From IMG/VR virus record IMGVR_UViG_3300044922_000409, positions 35,738 through 99,737 of that record: a stretch of DNA of 64,000 nucleotides; one strand, given 5' to 3'. The first letter of the stretch is position 1. The number at the start of each line of letters is the position of its first letter. The translations under genes and the position numbers were made by a program. Source of the DNA: a virus. Below, in pieces: positions 45,442-53,969 of this stretch. The notes under the pieces are model-generated. The model worked only from the letters and a program-made list of their open reading frames with translations. It did no database searches and was not told the origin of the DNA.

Positions 45442-47065
45442 CTTTAATGCTATCTTCTAAGTTAGATAAGTTAAGTTCTTCATCAACGAAATCATCGTCA
45501 TCGTCATCAAATGACCATAATTCATTAACCTTTGTATCAGGATTGATTGTTTTTTTACCAGTATTCCCGCGTGTACCAGGTATTGCTATCCACAGTTTGT
45601 TATATGTTTTAATAATTGCCAATGCGTCAACTAAATTATCAACTGCAAAGATTGAATCAATAACATCTCTAACATATACGTGTTTAAATTTTTCATCCAC
45701 TAACATATTAGGCAAAATACCGTTATCGTATGCTCGATTTGCCTGTTGTACAGCATCCAAGTGACTCCATACGTTGTGCCCCATTAATATAGCATAACTA
45801 AAACTATCCCAACTAGTTCTACCTACTTTATTAACTTTATTAGCATCACCCATTGTAATCCAATATTTAGGATCATTTAAGTATAATGGATCTGAAAATA
45901 ATAATGCATGATCAATGTTATCATTATCAACTTCTGTCCAGTTAGGAACACCTTGACTGTATATACATATATCTTTAATTGGTACTTGATCGATTAACGG
46001 ACTTGGATTAAACACTTTAAAGATCTTATCTTGAATAACTGCATCTTTAAATAGTCGAGTATCAGTTGAATATTTTTTATCATCAGCACTTGGCACCATT
46101 CGATACACCCATTTAGATCTATCTTCAACTTCGGTAGTAATATAGACTTGACCATTTGCAGTAGCTAAAAATGGACTAGCACAATCGTAACTAATAGTAA
46201 AGTTTGGATTATGATATTTACGTACTGCCCGTTGAATGTCTGTTAATAAACATGCCCATTCTAATTTACTTGTTCCTAAAAAATGCATCCAATCTTGATG
46301 CCCTTGTTCTAGTAATCCGTCAAATCGCAATGTAACTAATCGTCTAAGAACTAGGTCAGCATCACACATGTTTTGTCCACCCATTGCCCAACCATTAAAC
46401 GCCTTGTCACCGTAGATAGTAGGATCGCAATATTTCTTCATACGTTGGTACCAATCTTCTGCATCAGTGTGTGTTTCGCCTTGCAATACGTTTAAGAATT
46501 TGCATTTACCAGAGCGATTATTAACAAAATAATCATTATTAATATAAGTACCTTGTACTGCATCCATGTAATCATTAATACCTGTTGCTGCTTGCCCTGC
46601 AGGGCTACGTGCAACCCACGCAGGAATATCAAGACACATACCGTAATCCATTAACTCGTCCATCCATCGTAATACTTGTTCACGTTTCTTTTGTGCTTTA
46701 GGACAAGCAGGATCTTTCCAATCAGCCGGCCACACACCTTTACCAATCTGGAAACCACCTGAGTCACCTAGTACCCAACTTGTAGTTCTGTCTCTGTTAC
46801 GAAACATGTCTTCGCTTTCGTCAAACTTATCTAAATCTAAGTTTGCGTGTCCTGCTGAATATAAGCACCATTTGTAGTAGAACTCTCCTTTTTCAGGTTC
46901 TAAATAGTTAAGTCCTTCTACTCCAGCTTTAAATGATGCAGGAATACGTGAAGGTTCAACATAATTACCGTAACGTTGTTTTCCAATAAACGTCGAGTAA
47001 AAACCCGACGTTGCTGGTAGGAAAACAGCATAATCATTCTGCGTTGCTGTTAAGTTCCGATTCAT
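45434..47065 (-). CDS. dpdA: DpdA-like DNA 7-deazaguanine transglycosylase (TGT superfamily)
   Basis: 543 residues. TGT enzymes swap guanine for a 7-deazaguanine; DpdA does so in DNA. Visible motifs: G100-D-S-G-G-F-Q106 (catalytic Asp strand), C-L-D-I-P-A-W (144-150), N-V-L-Q-G-E (192-197), G-W-A-M-G-G-Q (225-231), H-F-L-G-T (261-265) and S-Y-D294-C-A-S-P. The last fits the nucleophile motif D-C of bacterial TGT (F-D-C-V-x-P-T-R), but the tRNA-binding T-R-N-A-R part is missing. No PUA domain or the four-ligand zinc site of tRNA TGT is seen. The C-terminus is very acidic (a run of Asp). The length and missing tRNA features favour DNA as the target. Confidence 0.78.
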   Translation of the reverse strand: MNRNLTATQNDYAVFLPATSGFYSTFIGKQRYGNYVEPSRIPASFKAGVEGLNYLEPEKGEFYYKWCLYSAGHANLDLDKFDESEDMFRNRDRTTSWVLGDSGGFQIGKGVWPADWKDPACPKAQKKREQVLRWMDELMDYGMCLDIPAWVARSPAGQAATGINDYMDAVQGTYINNDYFVNNRSGKCKFLNVLQGETHTDAEDWYQRMKKYCDPTIYGDKAFNGWAMGGQNMCDADLVLRRLVTLRFDGLLEQGHQDWMHFLGTSKLEWACLLTDIQRAVRKYHNPNFTISYDCASPFLATANGQVYITTEVEDRSKWVYRMVPSADDKKYSTDTRLFKDAVIQDKIFKVFNPSPLIDQVPIKDICIYSQGVPNWTEVDNDNIDHALLFSDPLYLNDPKYWITMGDANKVNKVGRTSWDSFSYAILMGHNVWSHLDAVQQANRAYDNGILPNMLVDEKFKHVYVRDVIDSIFAVDNLVDALAIIKTYNKLWIAIPGTRGNTGKKTINPDTKVNELWSFDDDDDDFVDEELNLSNLEDSIKDE

Positions 47066-47450
47066 CTTCTTCCTGTTTTGGGGTTAATAAATTACTAAGT
47101 AAAGTTTTAGTAACTTGTAAATTAGTTTCTACATCTGTAATTCTATTAGCTGCGCTTACAAACTGCGGACTTGCAGTAACATGTCCGACTATATGCGAAT
47201 TAAGAGTGTAATTTGTATATGGGTTTCGATTATACTCTTCAAGTGTGGTTAATCTTGATTCAAGTCCTTGCACACGTTGTTTTATGTATTCGTAATCAAC
47301 ATAAAACTGTTCAAATGGTCCTGGCATAGCATAAGATGGCATATCTAATTGCGCTAACATTGTTACTTTATCAAGAGATGACTTAACACTTTCATTTTGA
47401 TTAACATACACAACGTCTAATAATTTTAATGCTTTTCTAATATCTATCAT
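47034..47450 (-). CDS. Hypothetical coiled-coil protein, 138 residues
   Basis: Not recognised. Helical, with heptad-like stretches at about 55-75 (Y-I-K-Q-R-V-Q-G-L-E-S-R-L-T-T-L) and 100-125 (I-T-D-V-E-T-N-L-Q-V-T-K-T-L-L), ending in an acidic tail. The ATG overlaps the clamp stop by one base and its end overlaps dpdA by 32 bases, so it is expressed with the clamp and dpdA. Confidence 0.65.
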   Translation of the reverse strand: MIDIRKALKLLDVVYVNQNESVKSSLDKVTMLAQLDMPSYAMPGPFEQFYVDYEYIKQRVQGLESRLTTLEEYNRNPYTNYTLNSHIVGHVTASPQFVSAANRITDVETNLQVTKTLLSNLLTPKQEEDESELNSNAE

Positions 47451-48187
47451 TATTTTGTGTGTGCAGGTAATGTATAAGTGTATACTGCATTTCCGCTATC
47501 AACGATAATTTGTAACGAACCTTGATCAGATACTCGCATCTTAATATCACCGTTTAAATTTAAAATGCTTAGTACATGTGTAATTGGCCAAGACCATGTA
47601 TTTTTTAAATTAGCAGTGATTCCTGGATGAAATACGTATGATCCTGCATGTGTGCTAGCATCACCAAATCTAAATACTAAGTCATTATTAACAGTAGCTA
47701 ATTGAAATACAGTTTCTTCAGTATGAGCAGCAGCCTGATGTTTTAATCGTTGTATACTTACAATAGATGGACTAAATTCAATTTCGTATGTAATTTCTAC
47801 TTTAAGTTTAGGTCTTCTAACTTTGGCATTAATGATTTCTTGATTCATAAATCGATAATCATTTTCATAATCGCCAGTTTCATTAGAAAAGTGAAGTCCG
47901 GTTGGTAATTGTTCATCATCTCTAGTTTCGTAAACAACTTTAATATTTGCATCTTTTTTATATTCTGGACATTTAAGATGAAGATCTAATTTATTTAAGT
48001 TAGGCATTCCAAAAATACTTTCGCCTAATTCAGGAACAGGAGCATGTGTAGTTGCTAATAGCATTACTGATCTATCTTCAGCAATGGATTCGATAATAGC
48101 ATTGTTTGAGGTCGCAGTTACTTTAACTAATGGTAAAATGCTTAATGTATGTGTATGTGCTACTAAATCTTGTAAAAATGTTTTCAT
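47450..48187 (-). CDS. 45: DNA polymerase sliding clamp, gp45-like
   Basis: Ring-shaped processivity factor for the phage polymerase; in T4 it also activates late transcription with gp33 and gp55. 245 residues from the chosen ATG (T4 gp45 has 228). The beta-strand and loop pattern of gp45 can be followed: I-L-P-L-V-K-V-T-A-T-S-N-N-A-I-I-E-S-I, L-N-K-L-D-L-H-L-K-C-P, and a C-terminal V-L-S-I-L-N-L-N-G-D-I-K-M-R-V strand. It adjoins the DNA polymerase. The ATG at 48187 is chosen over an upstream TTG because AGGAG sits eight bases ahead and the TTG is part of the -35 box of the promoter. Confidence 0.82.
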   Translation of the reverse strand: MKTFLQDLVAHTHTLSILPLVKVTATSNNAIIESIAEDRSVMLLATTHAPVPELGESIFGMPNLNKLDLHLKCPEYKKDANIKVVYETRDDEQLPTGLHFSNETGDYENDYRFMNQEIINAKVRRPKLKVEITYEIEFSPSIVSIQRLKHQAAAHTEETVFQLATVNNDLVFRFGDASTHAGSYVFHPGITANLKNTWSWPITHVLSILNLNGDIKMRVSDQGSLQIIVDSGNAVYTYTLPAHTK

Positions 48188-48209
48188 ATAATGTCTCCTA
48201 GTTGTGTAT

Positions 48210-48238
48210 ATTATATTATAGTTGTGTTGTTTTGTCAA
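48210..48238 (-). promoter_or_regulatory. Sigma70-type promoter for the sliding clamp
   Basis: Minus strand TTGACA (48238-48233), 17-base spacer, TATAAT (48215-48210); a second overlapping TATAAT lies at 48220-48215 with a too-short spacer. The expected start near 48203 leaves a leader of about 16 bases with AGGAG. It lies just after the DNA polymerase stop. Confidence 0.88.
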
Positions 48239-48246
48239 GCGTTTCG

Positions 48247-50910
48247 TTAATCAAAATCAAATAAGCTATTAAATGTATTTCTATCTGATGTATCAACTAA
48301 TTTCCAATTTAAGATACCGATTAAGTTATCTAGTTTGTTATCAATAATAGTATCTTCCATTTCGTTGTGATCGAATGGCAAGTCTTTAAACCATTGTGGC
48401 AATCGTAATTCGTCTACTGGATATGCAACACTTGTAAAGCCTAACGGGTTTTGTTTAAGTTTGCATACAATAACTTTTGCACCATCTGTAACACTCATTG
48501 AGTATTTGTCACCGTACATACGTTTTAATGTATTCCAATTTAAACTTGCTCTAACATGACCTGGCATATTAACTTTCCCATGCTTAGTTTCTTTATCTAA
48601 GTATGTTGTAATATTATTTGCACGTTTTGGTGAACCTTTTTCCCAGCCCGGCCTAGCTTTAAATACTAATCTAAATTTGGTAATATAATCTAATACATTT
48701 GTTTCAGTATCACCTGATAATACCATTTTTAATACAGTAGCTAAAAAGTCTTGAATGAATTCTGGCGTATCACTACGTTTCAAATCTAGTCCCATAACTT
48801 TAATTTCACCAATGCTGCCATTTGTGTCTTTACGTTTACCTTCTTTATCATATACAAGCACTGCATATCGTTTTTTAGTAATAAACAATGATTTGCTACC
48901 AATAATCTCACGACCTGCTTTAATAACATCACCGCGTGTCTTTGGACAATGGAATGCATCTAACATAAACTGTTGGAATGTTCCATTAACTTGATCACCA
49001 ATTTGATCGTACAACTGAATAACCGTTTCTCTAGTCCATGGTAAACTTCCGTTATCAATATCTTTCTGCAATATTTTGTATGCTGAAAAATAACATGAGT
49101 CAGTATCACCATATATAATAGATTTTCCTGTATGATTATACTCACCGGTAATAATTTCATTTACTGTTGCAGCCATATGTTTCGCAATTTGCCTACCAGT
49201 TAACGTAGTTGATTGTCCAATCCGTTTGTCAAAGAATCTACACCCTGGGTTAAGAATTGCACCATACAAACTATTTAGGTTAATCTTCTTAACTAGCTGA
49301 CGTTTATCCCAGTACTCTTCTTCAATCTTATTACCTGCATTGATTGCTTCTTTTAGCTTTTTCTGCATATCTTTACGTTCTGCATACCAACGTTTAAGTA
49401 ATCCAGGAATAATACCTTCAGTTTCATACGAAAAGATAGTACCATTTGCTGAAATAACCCACGGTTGATTACTTTGGAATATTAATCGATAAACTTCGGC
49501 TGCACTTAGTACATCAGTATCACCATTTTCCCAATCAACTATAATGTCGGTACCTATTTCTTCATTCATTACAGACGTATACTCGAGTGTACCAAACAAT
49601 CCCTCCCATGCTGCAGCAAATGACTTTCCTTTTGCTAGTTGCATAGAAATATATTCATCAGTTGCTATAGGTCTTAACTGCCCTACAATAGTTTCCGGAC
49701 CCATATTTAATGCTCGAATAGCACTTGGATATAGTGAATTAATATCTAGTGAACCTATCCAGTCGTGTATACCTTCTTTAGGATATGCAACATATGCTCC
49801 AGCAGCTTGAATTGGTTCTGCTTTCCCTTTTCTATTAGGTACAACAAATCCTCGATGATGTGCTTCATTAATGATAGCTTGCTCTGTTACTGCGACTGCA
49901 CCCATTGTAGTCTGTAATAATACAGTATTTTCATGAGCAAGAGTGTTAGCTAAGTCAATAAATTTTAATTTCTTATCAAGTCTGTCTAACAGCATAGTAT
50001 CTTGTCTGTTGTACTCAATAAATGTTTTAAAGTCGTTATTATATAATTGATCAAGCGTGCCTTCGTATTGGGTTTTACGTTCCCCTAACTCATATTCTGC
50101 AATTGCATCTAATCGAAAGCTGTGTCGTTCTTCATACGTATATTTTCTGTATAATTCTAAACTATCTAAATGCACACGACCAACAAAATCGTATGTAACG
50201 GCTTGTTTTCCATACTTTTCATATTCGCGACGTTTAGGTAATTGATTAAACAAGCAGAATCGACGAGTGTCATCTTTTGATAACACTTTAGTAACACGAT
50301 TCACTGTATACGGAATATCAAATCCTTCACTATTCCATCCGCTAATGATATCAGCATCATCTAATAACGTAAGAAATGTATCTAACATATCTGCTTCATT
50401 ATCAAATAGAATAGTATTGGGGAATTCTTTAACTTGTTCTTTAGCTTGCTCTATAGTTAATGTTTTAGGAGGAACTGCTAGACATATAAGGGTTTCTAGC
50501 CATTGTAGGTATACTGCAATAGCTGTAATAGGCATAAACGCATCATCTGGTGATGCATATCCTCGTTCCGGATCAAAATCAACCTCGATATCATAAAACG
50601 CTATATTAAGTTTAGGTGCATCGTGATTGAGATAGTTATCTGACAAGCATTTAAAAATTGGATTAATATCTGCTTCAAATAACTTTTGGTTACCATGTAT
50701 TGCTAACTCTTTTCGGAACTCTTTTGTGTTGTTACAAACAACTTTTGATACAGGATCACTGTAAATTGATTGATATTTCCCTTTTGGATCGGTATAATAT
50801 AATGTAGGTTTAACGGGGATATCTTTATATTCTCGTTCACCTTTTGAATTTCTTTCTACAAGTTTAATAACATCGTTTTCACGATCAAAATATGCATCAA
50901 CATAACTCAT
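48247..50910 (-). CDS. 43: Family B DNA polymerase, gp43-like
   Basis: Replicative polymerase with proofreading exonuclease. 887 residues, near T4 gp43 (898). Exo I Y-D-I-E-V-D-F-D with D107/E109, exo II G-W-N-S-E-G-F-D-I-P-Y (about 195), and exo III Y-N-R-Q-D-T-M-L-L (about 303) are complete. Polymerase motif A is L-D-I-N-S-L-Y-P-S (about 393), motif B K-K-I-N-L-N-S-L-Y-G-A (about 543), motif C I-Y-G-D-T-D-S (about 604). The C-terminus F-N-S-L-F-D-F-D fits the clamp-binding tail type. No intein or split is seen. The ATG overlaps the stop of the small upstream gene (ATGA). Confidence 0.97.
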   Translation of the reverse strand: MSYVDAYFDRENDVIKLVERNSKGEREYKDIPVKPTLYYTDPKGKYQSIYSDPVSKVVCNNTKEFRKELAIHGNQKLFEADINPIFKCLSDNYLNHDAPKLNIAFYDIEVDFDPERGYASPDDAFMPITAIAVYLQWLETLICLAVPPKTLTIEQAKEQVKEFPNTILFDNEADMLDTFLTLLDDADIISGWNSEGFDIPYTVNRVTKVLSKDDTRRFCLFNQLPKRREYEKYGKQAVTYDFVGRVHLDSLELYRKYTYEERHSFRLDAIAEYELGERKTQYEGTLDQLYNNDFKTFIEYNRQDTMLLDRLDKKLKFIDLANTLAHENTVLLQTTMGAVAVTEQAIINEAHHRGFVVPNRKGKAEPIQAAGAYVAYPKEGIHDWIGSLDINSLYPSAIRALNMGPETIVGQLRPIATDEYISMQLAKGKSFAAAWEGLFGTLEYTSVMNEEIGTDIIVDWENGDTDVLSAAEVYRLIFQSNQPWVISANGTIFSYETEGIIPGLLKRWYAERKDMQKKLKEAINAGNKIEEEYWDKRQLVKKINLNSLYGAILNPGCRFFDKRIGQSTTLTGRQIAKHMAATVNEIITGEYNHTGKSIIYGDTDSCYFSAYKILQKDIDNGSLPWTRETVIQLYDQIGDQVNGTFQQFMLDAFHCPKTRGDVIKAGREIIGSKSLFITKKRYAVLVYDKEGKRKDTNGSIGEIKVMGLDLKRSDTPEFIQDFLATVLKMVLSGDTETNVLDYITKFRLVFKARPGWEKGSPKRANNITTYLDKETKHGKVNMPGHVRASLNWNTLKRMYGDKYSMSVTDGAKVIVCKLKQNPLGFTSVAYPVDELRLPQWFKDLPFDHNEMEDTIIDNKLDNLIGILNWKLVDTSDRNTFNSLFDFD

Positions 50911-51089
50911 GCTGCACCGCCGTTGCGATCGCGATTAGTTGCATGATCATTAATCCATTCCATAAATGCTTCTTCTTCACTACGTAGTGTTGCGACATCT
51001 TCATTAATGTGTTTTTCTATACCACATTCATTTCTTTCAACACACACGTCAGGATTATGACATGTTTCGCATATTGTTAAGTTTTCCAT
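50907..51089 (-). CDS. Small Cys-rich hypothetical protein, 60 residues
   Basis: Starts M-E-N-L-T-I-C-E-T-C-H-N-P-D-V-C and continues C-G-I-E-K-H. Four Cys and two His in the first 24 residues suggest a zinc site. The remainder is acidic. I use the ATG at 51089, which begins at this Cys cluster; an earlier in-frame ATG at 51131 is possible but has no clear ribosome site. It overlaps the polymerase start by ATGA. Function unknown. Confidence 0.6.
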   Translation of the reverse strand: MENLTICETCHNPDVCVERNECGIEKHINEDVATLRSEEEAFMEWINDHATNRDRNGGAA

Positions 51090-51174
51090 ATTGTATCTCA
51101 GTTTATGTGATTTGTGGCTCACAAATACCATTTTGCAGCTTGTGGCCTGCCTACCGTTTCGTGTTATACTTATG

Positions 51175-51429
51175 TTAAATACGTTTTGTAACGTCTAAGA
51201 TTGCTTCAACTTCTTCCCAATCTTCATTATGATCTGCCCAATTTCCTTTATGCGCTATCTTAATAGCTTTATTAATTACAGCAGGTTTAACTTGTAGTTC
51301 TTCTGCTACTGATTTTACAGTATCGCGTAAACCGGTTTGCAAGTCTTCAATTTCACGCAATACAAGTGAACCTTCATTGATTAATTTGTCAAGTTTAGAT
51401 TTTTCTTCAGGACCGTATGCTCTGCTCAT
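51175..51429 (-). CDS. dsbA: DsbA-like dsDNA-binding protein
   Basis: 84 residues; T4 DsbA, which binds DNA near late promoters, has 89. The similarity is in helical pattern and spacing: I-E-D-L-Q-T-G-L-R-D-T-V-K-S, then V-A-E-E-L-Q-V-K-P-A-V-I-N-K-A-I-K-I-A-H-K-G-N and an acidic last helix. T4 DsbA shows A-K-D-E-L-G-V-x5-N-R-L, then Y-H-K-D-N. A consensus promoter lies directly upstream. Such proteins are conserved in cyanophage relatives. Assignment from motif order only. Confidence 0.65.
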   Translation of the reverse strand: MSRAYGPEEKSKLDKLINEGSLVLREIEDLQTGLRDTVKSVAEELQVKPAVINKAIKIAHKGNWADHNEDWEEVEAILDVTKRI

Positions 51430-51461
51430 TTAATGTATCTCCGTTGTGTAGTAAAGTATGT

Positions 51462-51490
51462 ATTATATATTAAAATGCTCAATATGTCAA
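51462..51490 (-). promoter_or_regulatory. Sigma70-type promoter for the dsbA-like gene
   Basis: Minus strand TTGACA (51490-51485), 17-base spacer, TATAAT (51467-51462). About 33 bases to the ATG, with CGGAGA as ribosome site. It follows directly after the terminator of the upstream late cluster. Confidence 0.88.
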
Positions 51491-51515
51491 CTGGCATGGT
51501 AAAATGAAGATAAAA

Positions 51516-51537
51516 AAAGGCAGATTAATCTGCCTTT
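51516..51537 (-). terminator. Intrinsic terminator of the minus-strand late cluster
   Basis: Perfect 22-base palindrome AAAGGCAGATT/AATCTGCCTTT, extended by a T run on the minus strand (TTTTTTT in total at the 3' side). It lies 18 bases after the stop of the PG-binding protein gene at 51556. Confidence 0.92.
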
Positions 51538-51555
51538 ATTTAGTACTAGTAAATA

Positions 51556-52422
51556 TTAGTGTGATAAACTTTGCATTTGTTGTTGTACATCAGCTACATG
51601 TTTTTGTACGTCCGGATCACTGGTTTGACTAACAGATGCTAACAGGCTATTTAATTTAGCCATAATCGCAGCTTCACTGTTGTCAAATTGTGTCATATCC
51701 GGTGCTGCAGGTGCAGATGGTGCTGTCGGTGCTGTTGATGCTGCCGCCGGTTCATCAGATGGTTGATGTGATCTAGTATGATCTGCAGGCGTAGCACCTC
51801 CGCCATCAATACCTAGGTATTTTGCTTTTGCTGCGCGAGTTAATGGTCCTTCTTTACCGTCAAGTTCTAAATTTGCACCAAATTCATCATTTAAGAATTT
51901 TTGCAATTTTTGAACTTTTGGATCGCCTGTAAAATTAGCTTCTGGTTTAGCATCAGTTCCTGGTTTAACTTCTGGTTTAACTTCTGGTTTAACTTCTGGT
52001 TTAACTTCTGGTTTAACTTCTGGTTTAACTTCTGAGTCGTCTGACCATGGCATTGTTGGCATCGATGGCATCGATGGCATTTTTCCTGTATCAAGTGCAT
52101 GCATACCTGCAGCACCTGCTCCTGCAATACCAGCAACTGAAGTACGTCCACCCCATTTAGCTGCTGCTTTATCTGCATCGCTAGCTGCATTCCATGCACT
52201 TGCTGCGCCTTTGGGCTCTTTAAAACCTAAACCTCGTGCATAATTAAGTGCAGCAATTCCTTTACTTGCTAGCGATTCATTAGCTATTGATTCCATGTGT
52301 TCTTTCAATGAAGAAGACGCATATGTAGGAGTAGTTATTTCTGCAGTATGTGACGGATTGTCAATTAATGCCAATCGATCGCGTAATAAAGCAATTGATT
52401 CTGTTAATGTAGTTGGTTTCAT
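51556..52422 (-). CDS. Peptidoglycan-binding-domain protein with VKPE repeats, probable virion protein
   Basis: 288 residues. N-terminus M-K-P-T-T-L-T-E-S fits a (L/I)-x-E prohead protease site (L-T-E then S). A Gly/Ala-rich helical region (about 65-115) is followed by P-S-M-P-S-M-P-T-M-P, then tandem V-K-P-E units (about 131-155). A PG_binding_1-type domain covers about 172-206 (L-Q-K-F-L-N-D-E-F-G, D-G-K-E-G-P-L-T-R-A-A). The C-terminus is Ala/Pro/Gln-rich. The same domain ends the upstream protein. Likely binds cell wall during entry or release (inference). No catalytic residues were recognised. Last gene before the terminator. Confidence 0.72.
   Translation of the reverse strand: MKPTTLTESIALLRDRLALIDNPSHTAEITTPTYASSSLKEHMESIANESLASKGIAALNYARGLGFKEPKGAASAWNAASDADKAAAKWGGRTSVAGIAGAGAAGMHALDTGKMPSMPSMPTMPWSDDSEVKPEVKPEVKPEVKPEVKPEVKPGTDAKPEANFTGDPKVQKLQKFLNDEFGANLELDGKEGPLTRAAKAKYLGIDGGGATPADHTRSHQPSDEPAAASTAPTAPSAPAAPDMTQFDNSEAAIMAKLNSLLASVSQTSDPDVQKHVADVQQQMQSLSH
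51961..52032 (-). repeat. 12-base tandem repeat (six copies)
   Basis: Six perfect copies of TGGTTTAACTTC (as read on the plus strand), which encode the V-K-P-E units. Perfect identity between copies points to recent slippage expansion, so copy number may vary among relatives. Confidence 0.95.
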
Positions 52423-53969
52423 ATTCTATTTTCTCGTATATAAGTTTTAATTGCTGCTCTAGTTAGCGGACCCATCTTGCCATCTGGCTCTAAATGTGCG
52501 CCTAGCGAATTTAAGTATTCTTGAAATTGTTTAACACCTAGTTTAGTTGCTGAAGTAGTCGCTGTATGCGCAGCAGGCACACTTGCAGCTGGTTTATCTA
52601 ACGGTGGCGGACTAGGCATTGCTGCAGTCGGAGGTGCAGCTTGAGGTGGTTTAATTGCTATATCTTTTTTACCCACATCTGACGGTTTTGCCGCAGTAGC
52701 TGGTAATTGTTGCGCACGAGCTTGATCCTTAGCTTTCTCCATATCTAATGTTCGACCGATATTTATTGCATCTAACCCTAATGATGCTGCAGTACCAATT
52801 CCGGGAACTAGCGATACTAAACCGGATGCTGCAGCAATACCTGAACCTAAATAATCACCTTCTTTTGCTCGATCATATGCATCATATGCACCATATGCTG
52901 CGCCTAAACCCGGGATGAGTTTAGAGCCAGCCTTTGCTAATGCAGCTTTTCCTACAGTAGGTGCAGCACTTTTTGTTGCAGAACCTGCTAATTTAGCCAT
53001 ATCTAGTGGGCTAGATTTTATAGCACTTTTTGCTGCAGCAGGTTTAAATTTGCTTGTGTCCATTGCGTTATACTTTGCATCGTTTACGCTCGCTGATGGC
53101 ATTGGACTAGATCCATCAGCGTACCCAAAAGCCTCTAATAGTGCATCTGCTACGCCGTTAAATGATTCATGCACTGCAGGTGTTGTAGGACGTGGAAGAT
53201 TTGCCATCATTGCATTTAATTGTGCCCCTTTGTTACCCATGCCTGCTGTTATATCTTTAAGTGACGAAGATGCTTGATTTAAGTAATTTGCAATATTAGG
53301 TGGCGGTGTATTTCCTGAATATTGGGTGCTATAGTTACCACTACCGTTAGCAGGAACAGGAACCCCATTAAACCCGGGCACTTTCATACCTTTAAGCATA
53401 TCAGGAACTTGTTGCATATTAAATCCAGGTGATTGCATATTGCCCTGACTTGCAAAATTAGGAGTAATTTGAGCTTGACCTGGTGTCTGTGACGTAACAG
53501 GTGCTGCACCTGCTGATGACATCGTAGCAGCAGCTCGTTTATTATGTAAATCAGTTAACTGTTTAAGTAACTCGTCAATTTGATGTAATTTATCAGCTAA
53601 TTCATTATGTTGTGTAGAAATAGCCGCACTTTGAGTTTTTAAGTTGGCATTAGCAGCATCGAACACTCTATTGTTATCGAACCAGCCTGCTTGTGGAAGT
53701 TTTGCATTTGGTGGAAGTAATCCAGCAGCTGATAATTTTTCAGCAACTTCAAATGGAACTTCATCATCTTCATCACCGTCTACATCAACAAAATTGCCAG
53801 TAACTGGATCAACTAATCCTTCAAGATTGTTATCTTTTGCTAGCTTTGCTAATAACGGTAATCGTACTTTATCGTCTTGTTCGTATCCAGTAGTAGCAGC
53901 TACTACTGCACTCAATGTTAAACCTTCATTTAACATATCTAGTTTATTCATTAATGTTCTAAAATCCAT
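52419..53969 (-). CDS. Virion-type protein with C-terminal peptidoglycan-binding domain
   Basis: 516 residues from the second of two adjacent ATGs, which has the better spacing to GGAGG. The N-terminus M-D-F-R-T-L-M-N-K-L-D-M-L-N-E-G has an (L/I)-x-E site (L-N-E then G). The middle is Pro/Gln/Asn/Met-rich. About 340-410 is a Gly/Ala hydrophobic segment (L-I-P-G-L-G-A-A-Y-G-A-Y and L-V-S-L-V-P-G-I-G-T-A) that could insert into a membrane. The C-terminal 40 residues (F-Q-E-Y-L-N-S-L-G-A, D-G-K-M-G-P-L-T-R-A-A) are a PG-binding domain like that of the next gene. A role in DNA entry or wall contact is plausible. Overlaps both neighbours. Confidence 0.7.
   Translation of the reverse strand: MDFRTLMNKLDMLNEGLTLSAVVAATTGYEQDDKVRLPLLAKLAKDNNLEGLVDPVTGNFVDVDGDEDDEVPFEVAEKLSAAGLLPPNAKLPQAGWFDNNRVFDAANANLKTQSAAISTQHNELADKLHQIDELLKQLTDLHNKRAAATMSSAGAAPVTSQTPGQAQITPNFASQGNMQSPGFNMQQVPDMLKGMKVPGFNGVPVPANGSGNYSTQYSGNTPPPNIANYLNQASSSLKDITAGMGNKGAQLNAMMANLPRPTTPAVHESFNGVADALLEAFGYADGSSPMPSASVNDAKYNAMDTSKFKPAAAKSAIKSSPLDMAKLAGSATKSAAPTVGKAALAKAGSKLIPGLGAAYGAYDAYDRAKEGDYLGSGIAAASGLVSLVPGIGTAASLGLDAINIGRTLDMEKAKDQARAQQLPATAAKPSDVGKKDIAIKPPQAAPPTAAMPSPPPLDKPAASVPAAHTATTSATKLGVKQFQEYLNSLGAHLEPDGKMGPLTRAAIKTYIRENRI

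Noticed and set aside
48188-48238. 17-codon N-terminal extension of the sliding clamp from TTG
   Set aside because: The TTG is part of a consensus -35 box and the extension covers the promoter; the ATG at 48187 has AGGAG at proper distance.
51891-52199. Leu/Asn/Gln-repeat frame in the PG-binding gene
   Set aside because: Out-of-frame reading of the 12-base repeats.
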